Of a stretch of DNA of 64,000 nt, positions 28,247-38,654 are shown piece after piece; the first letter of the stretch is position 1, and every line of letters begins with the position of its first letter. Below the pieces are notes generated by a model. It worked only from the letters and a program-made list of their open reading frames with translations, did not search any database and was not told the DNA's origin. The DNA is from Cellvibrionales bacterium (GTDB taxonomy: Bacteria > Pseudomonadota > Gammaproteobacteria > Pseudomonadales > JAHEIH01), in assembly GCA_024639455.1 (NCBI GenBank), contig JAHEIH010000026.1, forward strand, positions 242,987 to 306,986, read 5' to 3'. The translations under genes and the position numbers were made by a program.

Positions 28247-30370
28247 TTAGTAGTGTTTAACGCGAGTGACTTTAAGTACCGCGTCGAGTTTGCGCAGAGT
28301 TTTAACAATACGCGCAAGGTGGATACGACTTTTCACCGAAATGAGAAGGTAGATGGCGCCGAAGGTCGCATCGACCTCTTCGGTACGAATTTTTTCAATA
28401 TTGATGCCGGAATCATTCAATCGGGCTGCGATTTTTGCCAACAGGCCGCGTTCGTTTTGATAGTCGATACGTAATTCTGAATGGAAATCCCCTTTGACAT
28501 TGTCAGCCCATGTCAGATGCACGCATTTATCAGGATTGTTAAGGTGTTCCGCCACATTGGCACAGGATTCGAGGTGCACCACCATGCCGCGTCCTGAGCT
28601 GATATAGCCGACCACTGGGTCGCCTGGCAGGGGATGGCAGCAGTTGCCATAGTTCAACACTAAGCCTTCGGCACCTGTAATCGCCAGCGCGGAATTCTGT
28701 TTAGCAGGGGTTTTGTCATCGCCATGGTTGATTAAGCGGCGGGCCGTAAGATAGGCCACTCGCTTGCCGATACCGATTTCATATAGCAGGGTGTTTTCAT
28801 CGAGCTTAATCTCCCCAAGCAACTCTGCCATGGCGTTGCTAGGTAGCTCGTTTAAATCGCTGCCAAGGCTATTTAGAGCTTTGGCCAACAGGCGTTTGCC
28901 CAGAGCCACTGCTTCATTGCCTTCGCGACTCTTTAAGAAATGTCGAATGGCTGTGCGCGCCTTGGCGGTGTTGACAAAATCTAGCCAATTAGGATTGGGC
29001 TGCGCGCCTGGTGCGGTAATGATATCCACGGTTTGGCCGCTTTGCAGTGGCGTACTAACGGGAGCCAGTTGACGATCGATACGACAACCGACACAGGCGT
29101 TGCCGACGTCGGTGTGTACAGCATAGGCAAAATCGATCGCATTGGCACCCGCGGGCAATTCGAAAATCTTACCTTTGGGGCTAAAGACATAGATATCGTC
29201 TGGGAATAGATCGATTTTTACGTTTTCGATAAATTCAATTGAGTCGCTCGCCTTGGCCTGCATGTCGAGTAGACCTTTAATCCACTGTTGTGCCTTGGCT
29301 TGGCCACTCATGTGAGCGGCCTGTTTATCAGACTTATACAGCCAGTGTGCGGCAATACCGTTGTTGGCGATCACGTCCATTTCGTGGGTGCGAATTTGGA
29401 TTTCGATAGGTACCCCGTACATACCAAACAACACCGTGTGGAGTGATTGGTAACCATTGGATTTGGGGATGGCGATGTAGTCCTTAAACATCCCCGCCAC
29501 CGGTTTGTAGAGGCCGTGTACAATACCTAGTGCGCGGTAGCAAGAATCTACGTTATTGGTGACAACGCGGAAGGCGAACACGTCCATGATGTCTTTGAAG
29601 GGCTTTTTTGACATCTTGCGGTAGATGCTAAACAAGTGTTTTTCTCGACCGGTCACCATGGCCACCAGTCCTTCCTTGCGAAGGCGGTCTTCAATGGCGA
29701 AGCGAATATTTTCTAACAGTGCGTGGCGGTTGCCGCGCACGGTCTTAACCGCGGATTCAATGCGTGCAGCTCGCATGGGGTGCATGGCGCGGAAACCGAG
29801 ATCTTCAAATTCTATACGTAGATTGTGCATCCCGAGTTTGGCTGCTATAGGCGCATAGATATCCAATGTTTCACGGGCGATGCGGCGACGCTTGTCGGGG
29901 CGCAATACCCCGAGGGTCCGCATGTTGTGCAGGCGGTCGGACAGTTTAACGAGGATCACACGAATGTCCTCTGCCATGGCAAGCACCATTTTTTGGAAGT
30001 TTTCGGCCTGCGCTTCGGCTTTTGATGCAAACTCAATTTGGGTGAGTTTACTGACGCCGTCCACCAGTTCAGCAACAGCCTCGCCAAACTGCGCGGTAAT
30101 GGCGTCTTTTTCGACGTCGGTATCTTCGATAACGTCGTGTAACATCGCGGCCATCAAACTCTGGGCGTCCATGTGCATTTCTGACAGGATGCCGGCGACA
30201 GCTAGGGGGTGGGTAACATACGGTTCGCCGCTGCGTCGTTTTTGCCCGTCGTGGGCTTGTTCTGCATACAGATAGGCACGACGCACTTGATTAATGGACG
30301 CTTGATCCATGTAATTCTTCAGGCGGTCGCCCAATTCGTCGATGGTTTTTACTTCTGAAATGGCACCCAT
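28247..30370 (-). CDS. spoT: Bifunctional (p)ppGpp synthetase/hydrolase SpoT
   Basis: Makes and degrades the alarmone (p)ppGpp. 707 residues. The N-terminal HD hydrolase is intact (YVTHPLAVAGIL, HDVIEDTD), which separates it from RelA. The synthetase domain (RVVTNNVDSCYRALG, YIAIPKSNGYQSLHT) follows, then the TGS domain (VFSPKGKIFELPAGA) and the C-terminal ACT domain (ERGLLAKIAARLNDSGINIE). Upstream of it is rpoZ, as usual. Confidence 0.96.
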   Translation of the reverse strand: MGAISEVKTIDELGDRLKNYMDQASINQVRRAYLYAEQAHDGQKRRSGEPYVTHPLAVAGILSEMHMDAQSLMAAMLHDVIEDTDVEKDAITAQFGEAVAELVDGVSKLTQIEFASKAEAQAENFQKMVLAMAEDIRVILVKLSDRLHNMRTLGVLRPDKRRRIARETLDIYAPIAAKLGMHNLRIEFEDLGFRAMHPMRAARIESAVKTVRGNRHALLENIRFAIEDRLRKEGLVAMVTGREKHLFSIYRKMSKKPFKDIMDVFAFRVVTNNVDSCYRALGIVHGLYKPVAGMFKDYIAIPKSNGYQSLHTVLFGMYGVPIEIQIRTHEMDVIANNGIAAHWLYKSDKQAAHMSGQAKAQQWIKGLLDMQAKASDSIEFIENVKIDLFPDDIYVFSPKGKIFELPAGANAIDFAYAVHTDVGNACVGCRIDRQLAPVSTPLQSGQTVDIITAPGAQPNPNWLDFVNTAKARTAIRHFLKSREGNEAVALGKRLLAKALNSLGSDLNELPSNAMAELLGEIKLDENTLLYEIGIGKRVAYLTARRLINHGDDKTPAKQNSALAITGAEGLVLNYGNCCHPLPGDPVVGYISSGRGMVVHLESCANVAEHLNNPDKCVHLTWADNVKGDFHSELRIDYQNERGLLAKIAARLNDSGINIEKIRTEEVDATFGAIYLLISVKSRIHLARIVKTLRKLDAVLKVTRVKHY

Positions 30371-30471
30371 GCTCGCAACAATATCCTTGTTTTGATTTCG
30401 GGCGCGGGGTAATGAACCTTAGAACGCCCTATTACGCTCTAAGATACACTAGATTGCGGGTGGCAAAAAGC

Positions 30472-30747
30472 CTAGAAATCGTCGTCTGATAGAGGAACAG
30501 CGCTTGGCTCTAACGACAAGTTGTCGAAGCGCACTTCTTGCTCTGGCTCTTCGTCCAAAATACTTGCGTCGATCAGGTTGTCAGCGATTTCGCGAAGGGC
30601 GATAACGGTAGGCTTGTCTGAATCTTCTTCAACCAGGGGCTCTTGGCCTTGGATGGCAATTTGACGGGCGCGTTTGCTTGCTACCATCACCAACTCAAAA
30701 CGGTTAGCAACCTTGTCCAAACAATCTTCAACTGTGACTCGTGCCAT
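30472..30747 (-). CDS. rpoZ: RNA polymerase omega subunit
   Basis: A small subunit that helps assemble RNA polymerase and, in E. coli, forms part of a ppGpp site. 91 residues. [20 protein letters not shown] and [15 protein letters not shown] are the family signature; the tail is acidic. It is between gmk and spoT. Confidence 0.96.
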   Translation of the reverse strand: MARVTVEDCLDKVANRFELVMVASKRARQIAIQGQEPLVEEDSDKPTVIALREIADNLIDASILDEEPEQEVRFDNLSLEPSAVPLSDDDF

Positions 30748-30797
30748 GGAAGGATTCCTATATGTGTCAAGAAAAGAGCGAGATTATAAACCGATAT

Positions 30798-31436
<639 letters not shown>

Positions 31437-31502
31437 TTAATAATTTTGTAAAGAATAACAGGCTTTAGGCAAGGGCAACATGTAAATACTTGTCAAGATT
31501 AA

Positions 31503-31531
31503 TGCAACCGGTTCCAAAAGTGGGTTATGAT
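31503..31531 (+). promoter_or_regulatory. LacI-type operator overlapping a promoter, upstream of the MFS gene
   Basis: TGCAACCGGTTCCA (31503-31516) is a near-perfect palindrome around AACCGGTT, the core form bound by many LacI-family sugar regulators. A -10-like TATGAT follows at 31526-31531, so the operator would cover the -35 position and block transcription. No LacI-family gene is in the window. Confidence 0.5.
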
Positions 31532-31579
31532 GCTTTCAGACCATAATAATAGCCACTTAAAAGGCAGGGTCCAATACGA

Positions 31580-31645
31580 ATGACTGCACCACAAATAGCA
31601 GCGACCAGTATGCAAACACTATTGCAGTGGAGAACAAAAATATGA
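31580..31645 (+). CDS. Possible 21-codon leader ORF overlapping the MFS start
   Basis: A short frame starting MTAPQIAATSMQ ends in a TGA that overlaps the ATG of the transporter gene (ATGA, 31642-31645). A weak purine-rich site (AGGCAGGG) lies about ten bases upstream of its ATG. It could couple translation to the transporter or be chance; no family is recognised. Confidence 0.3.
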   Translation: MTAPQIAATSMQTLLQWRTKI

Positions 31646-33012
31646 GTAATCAGCAACGCCCATCTTTGTCTTTCTGGCAAATTTGGAATATGAGCTTCGG
31701 CTTCTTAGGCATCCAATACGGCTTTGGTCTTCAGCAAGCCAACCTCAGCCCTATCTTTCGCTATTTAGGCGCCAACGAACACGAATTACCCATCCTTTGG
31801 TTGGCGGGCCCTGTTACCGGTCTATTGATCCAACCTCTGATCGGTGCGATCAGCGACCGTACCTGGACGCGCTTCGGACGACGCAAGCCCTTCTTCTTGT
31901 TGGGTGCGCTTATTGGCAGTATCGCCGTGATGTTCATGCCCTACGTGCCCTACTTGTGGATGGCGGTCGGCCTGTTCTGGATTCTGGATGCGGCGATGAA
32001 CACAGCCATGGAGCCCTACCGTGCACTGGTAGGCGACAAACTAAACACCGAGCAGCGCACAATTGGCTTCTCGGTACAAACGTTCATGATCGCCGGCGGC
32101 CAGATTTTAGCGGGCTTAATGCCATTGGTGATGTTGGCCATGGGCGTGTCAGACAATACCGATGGCAACAGCGTGCCCGATATTGTTAAGTACTCCTTTT
32201 TGATTGGTGTGGTGGCGATGCTGGTGTCGGTCGCGTGGACCGCCTATACCACGGATGAATATCCGCCCGAAAATATCGAGGAATTCAAAAAAGAGCACAG
32301 TGGCGAAAACGTCTTTGTCGCCGCGGTTAAAGAAATTTGGGTCATTAGCCGTGACCTACCTACGCCCATTGCTAGCCTTTGGTGGGTGAAGTTCTTTAGC
32401 TGGTTCGGTTTGCCCTTAATGTGGCAATATCTGTCTCTGTCGATTGCTCGCCACTGCTTTAACGCCCCGACCCCAGATTCACCTGGGTTCGCAGAGGGTG
32501 CAGCGAACGTTGGCTTAGCACTGACAGTGATGAATGTGACCACAGTTATAATGTCGTTCTTGATTCCTAGCGTGATTCGCAAAATTGGTGCTCGCCATAC
32601 TTACGCCCTGTTCCTGTTACTTGGTGGTATTGGTTTCATGTCTCAACAACTGACCAATGAATTAACCATGGTACTGGCGAGCATGGTATTGGTGGGTATT
32701 GCTTGGTCAGCGATTATCACCGTACCCTTCATCATTACTGCTGCTGCAGTACCGGCAGCCAAAATTGGTGTTTATGTGGGTTTATTGAACGCCTTTATTT
32801 GCTTGCCGCAGATTATCGAGATGTTCTCGATTGGGTTCTTCTACGACTCACTGCTGGCTGGCGACCCGCGTAATGCTATCTTCTTAGCGGGCGTTATGTT
32901 GACTCTGGCGGCTGCTTTTGTGTACCGCATACCTAAGAGTGTGGAAGTGACTCCCAGCGTGGATGACGTCATGGAAGCAGAAGCTGAAGCGCGCAGCCAT
33001 ACAGAGGCGTAA
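31642..33012 (+). CDS. MFS sugar transporter (GPH / SLC45-like)
   Basis: A 12-helix permease of 456 residues. The start FWQIWNMSFGFLGIQYGFGL with QQANLSPIFRYLGA, and WLAGPVTGLLIQPLIGAISD with RTWTRFGRRKPFF, are typical of the bacterial sucrose/maltose type transporters related to SLC45, which are proton symporters. The ATG at 31642 follows a GGAG site 8-13 bases upstream; a GTG at 31627 is less likely. The LacI-type operator upstream supports a sugar substrate. A terminator follows directly, so it is a single-gene unit. Confidence 0.82.
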   Translation: MSNQQRPSLSFWQIWNMSFGFLGIQYGFGLQQANLSPIFRYLGANEHELPILWLAGPVTGLLIQPLIGAISDRTWTRFGRRKPFFLLGALIGSIAVMFMPYVPYLWMAVGLFWILDAAMNTAMEPYRALVGDKLNTEQRTIGFSVQTFMIAGGQILAGLMPLVMLAMGVSDNTDGNSVPDIVKYSFLIGVVAMLVSVAWTAYTTDEYPPENIEEFKKEHSGENVFVAAVKEIWVISRDLPTPIASLWWVKFFSWFGLPLMWQYLSLSIARHCFNAPTPDSPGFAEGAANVGLALTVMNVTTVIMSFLIPSVIRKIGARHTYALFLLLGGIGFMSQQLTNELTMVLASMVLVGIAWSAIITVPFIITAAAVPAAKIGVYVGLLNAFICLPQIIEMFSIGFFYDSLLAGDPRNAIFLAGVMLTLAAAFVYRIPKSVEVTPSVDDVMEAEAEARSHTEA

Positions 33013-33030
33013 TCGCGCTAATGAAACTAA

Positions 33031-33055
33031 AACCAGCCCGCGGGCTGGTTTTTTT
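33031..33055 (+). terminator. Rho-independent terminator of the MFS gene
   Basis: AACCAGCCCG and CGGGCTGGTT form a perfect 20-base palindrome followed by a run of T, 18 bases after the stop codon. Confidence 0.9.
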
Positions 33056-33059
33056 GTGC

Positions 33060-33674
33060 CTATAAAAAATTCACTAATAAACTTATCGCAATGCTCCACA
33101 TGATTAGCGCGATGACGATATCGAAAATTTGCCATGCCCTTGGTTTGGCGAAGATGGGTGCTAACCGCTTGGCGCCAAAACCTAGTGAAAAAAACCACAC
33201 GGCGCTTGCCAAGCAGGCGCCGACAATGAATCCGTATTGGTCTGGTACACTGTGTTGAGCGCCAATGGACCCGATGAGTAGGACGGTGTCGAGATAAACG
33301 TGGGGATTGAGCAGCGTAAACGCCGCCGCTTGTAACAGCACGTGTGTTTTAGATTGCCGAACGGCCTGTGTCGTTGTGCTAAGAGAATCTTGTTGTCGGG
33401 CGCGTTGTAATGCATGCCACCCATAGACACTTAAAAATACCGCGCCTACTAACGATAAGCCTTTGGTTAAAAGGGCATTTTCGCCAAGCAAGGTAGCCAT
33501 GCCTAGCACCCCAGCACTGATTAACAACGCATCCATCGCCGCGCAAAAAATCACCACTAAGCCGACATATTCGCGGCGTAGCCCTTGTCGCAATACGTAA
33601 GCGTTTTGTGCGCCAATAGCAACGATTAATCCCAAGCTTAAGGCAAAGCCTTGGCTAGCGATGGCGAACGACAT
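33060..33674 (-). CDS. LysE/ArgO family amino-acid exporter
   Basis: An inner-membrane exporter of basic amino acids, 204 residues with five to six helices. GFALSLGLIVAIGAQNAYVLRQG (read as GFALSLGLIVAIGAQ and NAYVLRQGLRREY) and FTLLNPHVYLDTVLLIGS are the family signature. The closest known type is ArgO/LysE. The start lies only 20 bases from a terminator-like hairpin that ends the fadL transcript. Confidence 0.86.
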   Translation of the reverse strand: MSFAIASQGFALSLGLIVAIGAQNAYVLRQGLRREYVGLVVIFCAAMDALLISAGVLGMATLLGENALLTKGLSLVGAVFLSVYGWHALQRARQQDSLSTTTQAVRQSKTHVLLQAAAFTLLNPHVYLDTVLLIGSIGAQHSVPDQYGFIVGACLASAVWFFSLGFGAKRLAPIFAKPRAWQIFDIVIALIMWSIAISLLVNFL

Positions 33675-33693
33675 GACATTTCTTCAACATGGG

Positions 33694-33730
33694 TAAAAAA
33701 AAGCGGCATCATGAATGATACCGCTTTTTA
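33694..33730 (-). terminator. Terminator of the fadL-type gene
   Basis: Fifteen bases (33698-33712, AAAAAGCGGCATCAT) pair with 33715-33729, with one U-G in the minus-strand RNA. The stem is flanked by A and T runs, so it works as a terminator on the minus strand after the porin gene. Confidence 0.7.
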
Positions 33731-33743
33731 GCAAGGGTAACGT

Positions 33744-35243
33744 TTACCAGCTATAAGAGAACTCAGCGCTCCACTGGCTCATCTTGATCTCGATATTTTG
33801 CGTAGGATCTAGTGGGCTAGTGCCAGAAGTGCTCGATTCAGGCGCATACATGATACTCATGGTGTATTCTGCGCCATCAGCTAATTTGCGTGTGAAGCCT
33901 GCGGTGTAGTGGTTTTCAATCACGCCTGGAGCCAAAATGTTGAACATCACTTCGCTGCTAGCGATGGGGTTTTCGCCAAACGAGGCACCAACGCGGTAGC
34001 GCACGTCGGGGCTACCCGCCATGCTCCACTCGTAACCTACTTTGTGAACCTGCACGTCGCTCCATCCGAAGCCGGCACCGTTGCTACCGCCTAAACAGCC
34101 CGATGAATCAGAAGACATTTGGCCAGTTTGTGACATTACTGCAATGGGGCAGGTGAACAGATTAGCCATTGGGTTAGAGATCGACGCGACATCGGTGTAG
34201 TTGATTTGCTCAAAATCATAGTGGAAGGCGCCGCCATTTTCGCCTTTGATGCTCATGCCAACACCAAAGCTAGAGGGAATATCAAACGCGCCGCCTTCAG
34301 CGAATAAGTCGCTGTACTTGTCAAATTCAGACATGCTGATTTTGCTCTTGTACTGTGCAGATAAATTCACTTTATCGCCAGTCCAGATGACACCCAAGCC
34401 AAAACCCGCACCAGTACTGATATCTGATCCACGGTTAGTCAGGTTGTACTCTTCACCCATGGCAGCCATAGCGGCGGCGCCCATCGCTTCTTGCTGTGTC
34501 ATGTCGCCAGACATCACTGAAGGCATGTAGCCTTGGAAAGCCGCACCAAAAGCGTTGTTAAAGGTGGTGGTATAAGGGGTGAAATTGCCAAGTCCTGTCG
34601 CTTCAAACGACTGAGCTACCATCACGAGTGATGCACCGTAAGCCAGTTCACCTGAGCGGCCAGAGTAGCTTAAATCAACATAGAGTTGCATGAGGTCGAC
34701 GCCCGCATCTCCACCGCCAAAAGTACCAGGCTTGCTGCTGGGCATCATTTCGCCACCTAGGGCATTCATGAAATAGGCTGAGCCCCCACTGTAATCAGTA
34801 TTCATGCCACCTTTACCATAGATGGCAACACCCGCCGCGCTGTCTTCACCGTAGGCCCAGGTTGTCGCAAAGTGGGGAATTGGGAAATAGTTGCTGCCAC
34901 TTTCTACATTGCCAGCGTCCAGAGTAAACGCGCCCATGCCGTAGCCTTGCATAGCTTCGGGCGATCCCATCTGGGCACCCATTTGCAACTGACTTTGGCT
35001 GACGTTGTAGCTGCGATTGGGAGAGAAGATAGCGACACCGGCTTCTTTTCGATCGCCGACAAGAACGGCCGATGCAGGGTTTGTCGCGGTGGCCATCGCC
35101 TCTTGTGGCGATGCGGTACCCGCGCCAGCCATGCCTTGGCTTTTAGTGCCAAGGCCGTGGGTGAAATATCCGTTGGTGGCCAAGGCTTGGCCGCTCATAA
35201 CTGCCGCGCCTAATGCTACAGCAACTGCTAATTGTTTTTTCAT
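33744..35243 (-). CDS. FadL/OmpP1/TodX-family outer-membrane transport protein
   Basis: A beta-barrel channel for hydrophobic compounds such as long-chain fatty acids. 499 residues from ATG 35243, which starts a clear signal (MKKQLAVAVALGAAVMSGQA). The mature N-terminus NGYFTHGLGTKSQGMAGAG is the FadL hatch region, followed by TASPQEAMATATNPAS. The C-terminus ends in a beta-strand with a terminal Trp (WSAEFSYSW), suited to Bam recognition. An upstream in-frame ATG at 35288 would add 15 residues before the signal. Met-rich central insertion (QQEAMGAAAMAAMG). Confidence 0.88.
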   Translation of the reverse strand: MKKQLAVAVALGAAVMSGQALATNGYFTHGLGTKSQGMAGAGTASPQEAMATATNPASAVLVGDRKEAGVAIFSPNRSYNVSQSQLQMGAQMGSPEAMQGYGMGAFTLDAGNVESGSNYFPIPHFATTWAYGEDSAAGVAIYGKGGMNTDYSGGSAYFMNALGGEMMPSSKPGTFGGGDAGVDLMQLYVDLSYSGRSGELAYGASLVMVAQSFEATGLGNFTPYTTTFNNAFGAAFQGYMPSVMSGDMTQQEAMGAAAMAAMGEEYNLTNRGSDISTGAGFGLGVIWTGDKVNLSAQYKSKISMSEFDKYSDLFAEGGAFDIPSSFGVGMSIKGENGGAFHYDFEQINYTDVASISNPMANLFTCPIAVMSQTGQMSSDSSGCLGGSNGAGFGWSDVQVHKVGYEWSMAGSPDVRYRVGASFGENPIASSEVMFNILAPGVIENHYTAGFTRKLADGAEYTMSIMYAPESSTSGTSPLDPTQNIEIKMSQWSAEFSYSW

Positions 35244-35440
35244 GTATATTCTCACTCTTGCATGGTCATTTATAGTTATACAGTACACAAGATATTCTTA
35301 AATTAGTAAAAGTGCAACTACTGCAAAAGCGTTGCTTAAATGACATTCCTCTTCTATGCTCGAAGTTGATTTTTAATAGCTTTTTGTTACATAAGATGCG
35401 TGGTGTAAACGCCCAATGAATTTTTCTGTTTAGCGACGAT

Positions 35441-38400
35441 ATGAGCGATTTTCCGGTAGCGGCAAAAAATAAAATATTGCCTGCGGCAATGCTGCTTGCT
35501 GTGGTGATGGTGCTTATTTTGGGCTACCTATATCCTTTGCGCCAATGGGTGATCGATGATATTAGGGACGATCTTTCGATACTGCATCAGAATGTTGCTA
35601 ATGCCTTGCAAAAATCACAGCCCGCCATTATTGATGGATTGAATCAGCGATTGAATAATATCGAGATTCTGAAAGCGCTTAAAGCTAATGATAGTCGACC
35701 TCTCGAGGCAGAGATTAGCGCGGTAAAATTGCTAGAGCCTAGACTGATTAGTGCGTATTGGCTGGGTGTAGATGGCGATAACAAACGCTCGCTAATGGGT
35801 GATAACAAGCCCATCCAGAAAAAAATGCCCAATTATTTAACCGGTCTCCTTTTGCGTGCTTATCAGATGCCAAAGGGCCACGGCTTAGTGGAATTTGCCA
35901 TAACTGAAAACCAGACAGTGTCGCTTTTTTTGTTACACAATCTGAGCAATATTGGCGAAACCGACATGGGTATTGTGCTTTTCGAATTTAATATCGCTAG
36001 CACTTTGCTCAACTTAAAGGCCTTGTTACCGGAAAATTCCCCCTTCGCATTTGTATTACTCGACCGCTATTCAAATGTTATTGCCCGTATTGGTAATCGC
36101 AGTTTGGATGAGGTGACACGAGAAGAATTCTTACAATACCTAAACCAATTTGAATTTAATAATGACTTCCTTATAGACGGGGCTGGTTGGTATAAAAATT
36201 CGCTCGTGGCGTTTCGAAGTGAAAATAGTGATATCTTTGAAAAGATCGACTGGAAGATTCTTATCCGGCTATCAGAGAATGAAATCAGCCAGTATTTCTA
36301 TCGTGTCTTTACTTGGCCCCTTATTAGTATCATTTCTTCGGCGTTGGTTTTGTTCTGGTTTGTGTGGAATGGGTATTTACTAGGTTTTCGCCGGCATCAT
36401 CAAAGTGGTTCAACTGGCGTTAGTACTCGTGTATTACTTCCAGAAAAAGTTTACGAGTGGAGCTTTGAAGGACCTGATGCACAGCTTATCCACGCGCCGA
36501 CCTTTTTTATGGGTATCGGCTATGATTTTGCCAGTGTCGATGTGCTGGATGGAAAGCTTATTAATGGCTTGGTGAGCGAGGAAGATGTTGATCGATTAAG
36601 CTTGATTGTGAAGGATCTTCAAAACGGCAGTGAAGAACAATTCGATATCGATCTTCGTTTGCGTCACAAATTAGGTTATTGGGTTTGGTTTAACGTGCGC
36701 GGCAGGGTAGAGCAACGCGACAAGCACGGGCATATTACCTTGATGCGTGGTTTAAGCATCGATATCACGAAGCGTAAACAAGATGAAAAAATGATCCAGG
36801 TAGCGTTGCAGGAGGCTGATCACTCAAATCAGTTGAAGAGCGAATTTATTGCCCACATTAGCCATGACGTGCGCACACCTATCAACGCCATTTTGGGTTA
36901 TCTGCAATTGATGCCGGTAACGGAAAAGAACGAAGATTTTATTAAAAAGTCGCGCGATGCGATAAATCTCTTGTTGGCGCGCATTAATCAGATTGTGGTT
37001 TATTCACAGCTTGAACATGGCGGCCTTGAGTTAGATATGCAACCGGTCAAGATGATTAACGTAATTGATGCAATCATTGCTGAGGTGAGCGAGCAAATTC
37101 TGGAGGGTAGATGTGATTTTAATGCCTCGGTGGATAGTACCTTGGCAGACTGGTATTTAATGGATTCCGATTCATTAGGGCTTTTGATCAATCTTCTTGT
37201 CAGAACCATGTCCGCACTTGGAGAGTTAGATCGCTTGAGTATTGTGGTGGTAAATAATGGCCGTACCAAGCGTGCCCATACGGTACAGTTCGAATTACGA
37301 GCCATTTGTGATACGCGCCTAGTAAATCGTCTTAATGAGGTTTTTGTTAATAACTATCAATTCGTAAGTCAAATTGAGTTTGGCGGTTCAAACATCGATT
37401 TGGTACTGGCGAAAAAGCTCGTTCAGCGCCTCAATTCAGATTTAAAACTAGAAAACTTTGCCAATGGGACGTCGTTTGTTTTTTCCGCCGATCTAAGTAT
37501 CCCCGACGTGTATCTCCGCAAGCAAATGGATAATGCATTGGTTGTTGAGAAAAGTATCACGGCTAGCGCTAAGAAAGATATTGCCGGGTGTCGTATCTTG
37601 ATTGTGGAGGATAACGCCACTAATCGAGAGGTGATCGTGCAAATACTAGGCAGGCTAGAAGTTGTCGTCGAGGCCGCGGAGAATGGTGCTGTTGCCGTCG
37701 AAAAGCTACGTCAAAACAGTAATTATCAAATGATCTTTATGGATCTGCAGATGCCTGTGATGGATGGTCTAGAGGCCACTCGTATCATCCGAAATGAGCT
37801 GGGAATGTTAGAAATCCCCATCGTGGCTGTTACGGCCAATCACTTCACTCTCGATCGCGAAAAGGCCATCGAAGCCGGCATGGATGATTTCTTAGCTAAG
37901 CCAGTGAGTTCTGACCAATTACGCAATTCGATTACAAAATGGGTCGGTGGTAATAGACTACACGCAGATCTAAGATTGGAAAAAAATGCGTCGGCTATTC
38001 CGACGGAAACGATAGTTAACCCTGATATTATGCCTGTAATAGGCAATGAATCACCGTTAAATACTGAGGCGACGCTGCAGCGTATGGCGTGCGATCAGGA
38101 TATGCTGCTACGCATTTATAAACGCTTTTTATCTGATTTTACCCAGTGGAACGCCCAACTAATAATGCTGGTTAATGAGCAGCGTTGGGTCGAAGCTACA
38201 ATGCATGCTCATACTTTAAAAGGGGCTGCCGGTAACATTGATGCTCTTGTTCTTACTGAATTGGCCGCAGAGTTGGAACAACTTCTGAAAAATTCACCCG
38301 ACGATAAACACGAGAGAGTTCGCTTACAAGGTTTGTTGCACAAAGAGTATGTTCGCGTCGAACAGGCATTGACAGAATTCCTCGCGGAAAATGTTCAATC

Positions 38401-38647
38401 AACCCAAGTGGATATGTTAAACGACGATGAAATTACCGAGTCATTGGTCTTATTTGAGGATTTACTGCAGCGCAAGAAGCGTCTACCGCTAGATAAAGTA
38501 GAAGCGGTAAAAGCCTATTTGGCAGATACTCCCCTCGCGGCAACGTTTGCCGATTTTATCGATGCCTGTAATGGTTTCGATTTTGATCGTGCGCTGTCAG
38601 AATTAGAAAAGATTACCAAATCCGTTTCGCTAGCAGAATACAAGTGA
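35441..38647 (+). CDS. Hybrid sensor histidine kinase (sensor-PAS-HisKA-REC-Hpt) with degenerate ATP-binding domain
   Basis: A 1,068-residue membrane sensor. Helices at about 12-31 and 289-311 frame a periplasmic sensor domain of some 255 residues; a PAS domain follows at about 340-445. The dimerisation helix has the phospho-His at 475 (AHISHDVRTPINAILGYL). The receiver carries Asp768 (MDLQMPVMDG), and the Hpt domain His924 (HAHTLKGAAGN). The HATPase region (about 570-690) lacks the second Asn of the N box (INLLVRTMSAL) and the DxGxG loop, so ATP binding is doubtful. Next gene is a REC-GGDEF protein eight bases on, its probable partner. Confidence 0.88.
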   Translation: MSDFPVAAKNKILPAAMLLAVVMVLILGYLYPLRQWVIDDIRDDLSILHQNVANALQKSQPAIIDGLNQRLNNIEILKALKANDSRPLEAEISAVKLLEPRLISAYWLGVDGDNKRSLMGDNKPIQKKMPNYLTGLLLRAYQMPKGHGLVEFAITENQTVSLFLLHNLSNIGETDMGIVLFEFNIASTLLNLKALLPENSPFAFVLLDRYSNVIARIGNRSLDEVTREEFLQYLNQFEFNNDFLIDGAGWYKNSLVAFRSENSDIFEKIDWKILIRLSENEISQYFYRVFTWPLISIISSALVLFWFVWNGYLLGFRRHHQSGSTGVSTRVLLPEKVYEWSFEGPDAQLIHAPTFFMGIGYDFASVDVLDGKLINGLVSEEDVDRLSLIVKDLQNGSEEQFDIDLRLRHKLGYWVWFNVRGRVEQRDKHGHITLMRGLSIDITKRKQDEKMIQVALQEADHSNQLKSEFIAHISHDVRTPINAILGYLQLMPVTEKNEDFIKKSRDAINLLLARINQIVVYSQLEHGGLELDMQPVKMINVIDAIIAEVSEQILEGRCDFNASVDSTLADWYLMDSDSLGLLINLLVRTMSALGELDRLSIVVVNNGRTKRAHTVQFELRAICDTRLVNRLNEVFVNNYQFVSQIEFGGSNIDLVLAKKLVQRLNSDLKLENFANGTSFVFSADLSIPDVYLRKQMDNALVVEKSITASAKKDIAGCRILIVEDNATNREVIVQILGRLEVVVEAAENGAVAVEKLRQNSNYQMIFMDLQMPVMDGLEATRIIRNELGMLEIPIVAVTANHFTLDREKAIEAGMDDFLAKPVSSDQLRNSITKWVGGNRLHADLRLEKNASAIPTETIVNPDIMPVIGNESPLNTEATLQRMACDQDMLLRIYKRFLSDFTQWNAQLIMLVNEQRWVEATMHAHTLKGAAGNIDALVLTELAAELEQLLKNSPDDKHERVRLQGLLHKEYVRVEQALTEFLAENVQSTQVDMLNDDEITESLVLFEDLLQRKKRLPLDKVEAVKAYLADTPLAATFADFIDACNGFDFDRALSELEKITKSVSLAEYK

Positions 38648-38654
38648 GAAACGC

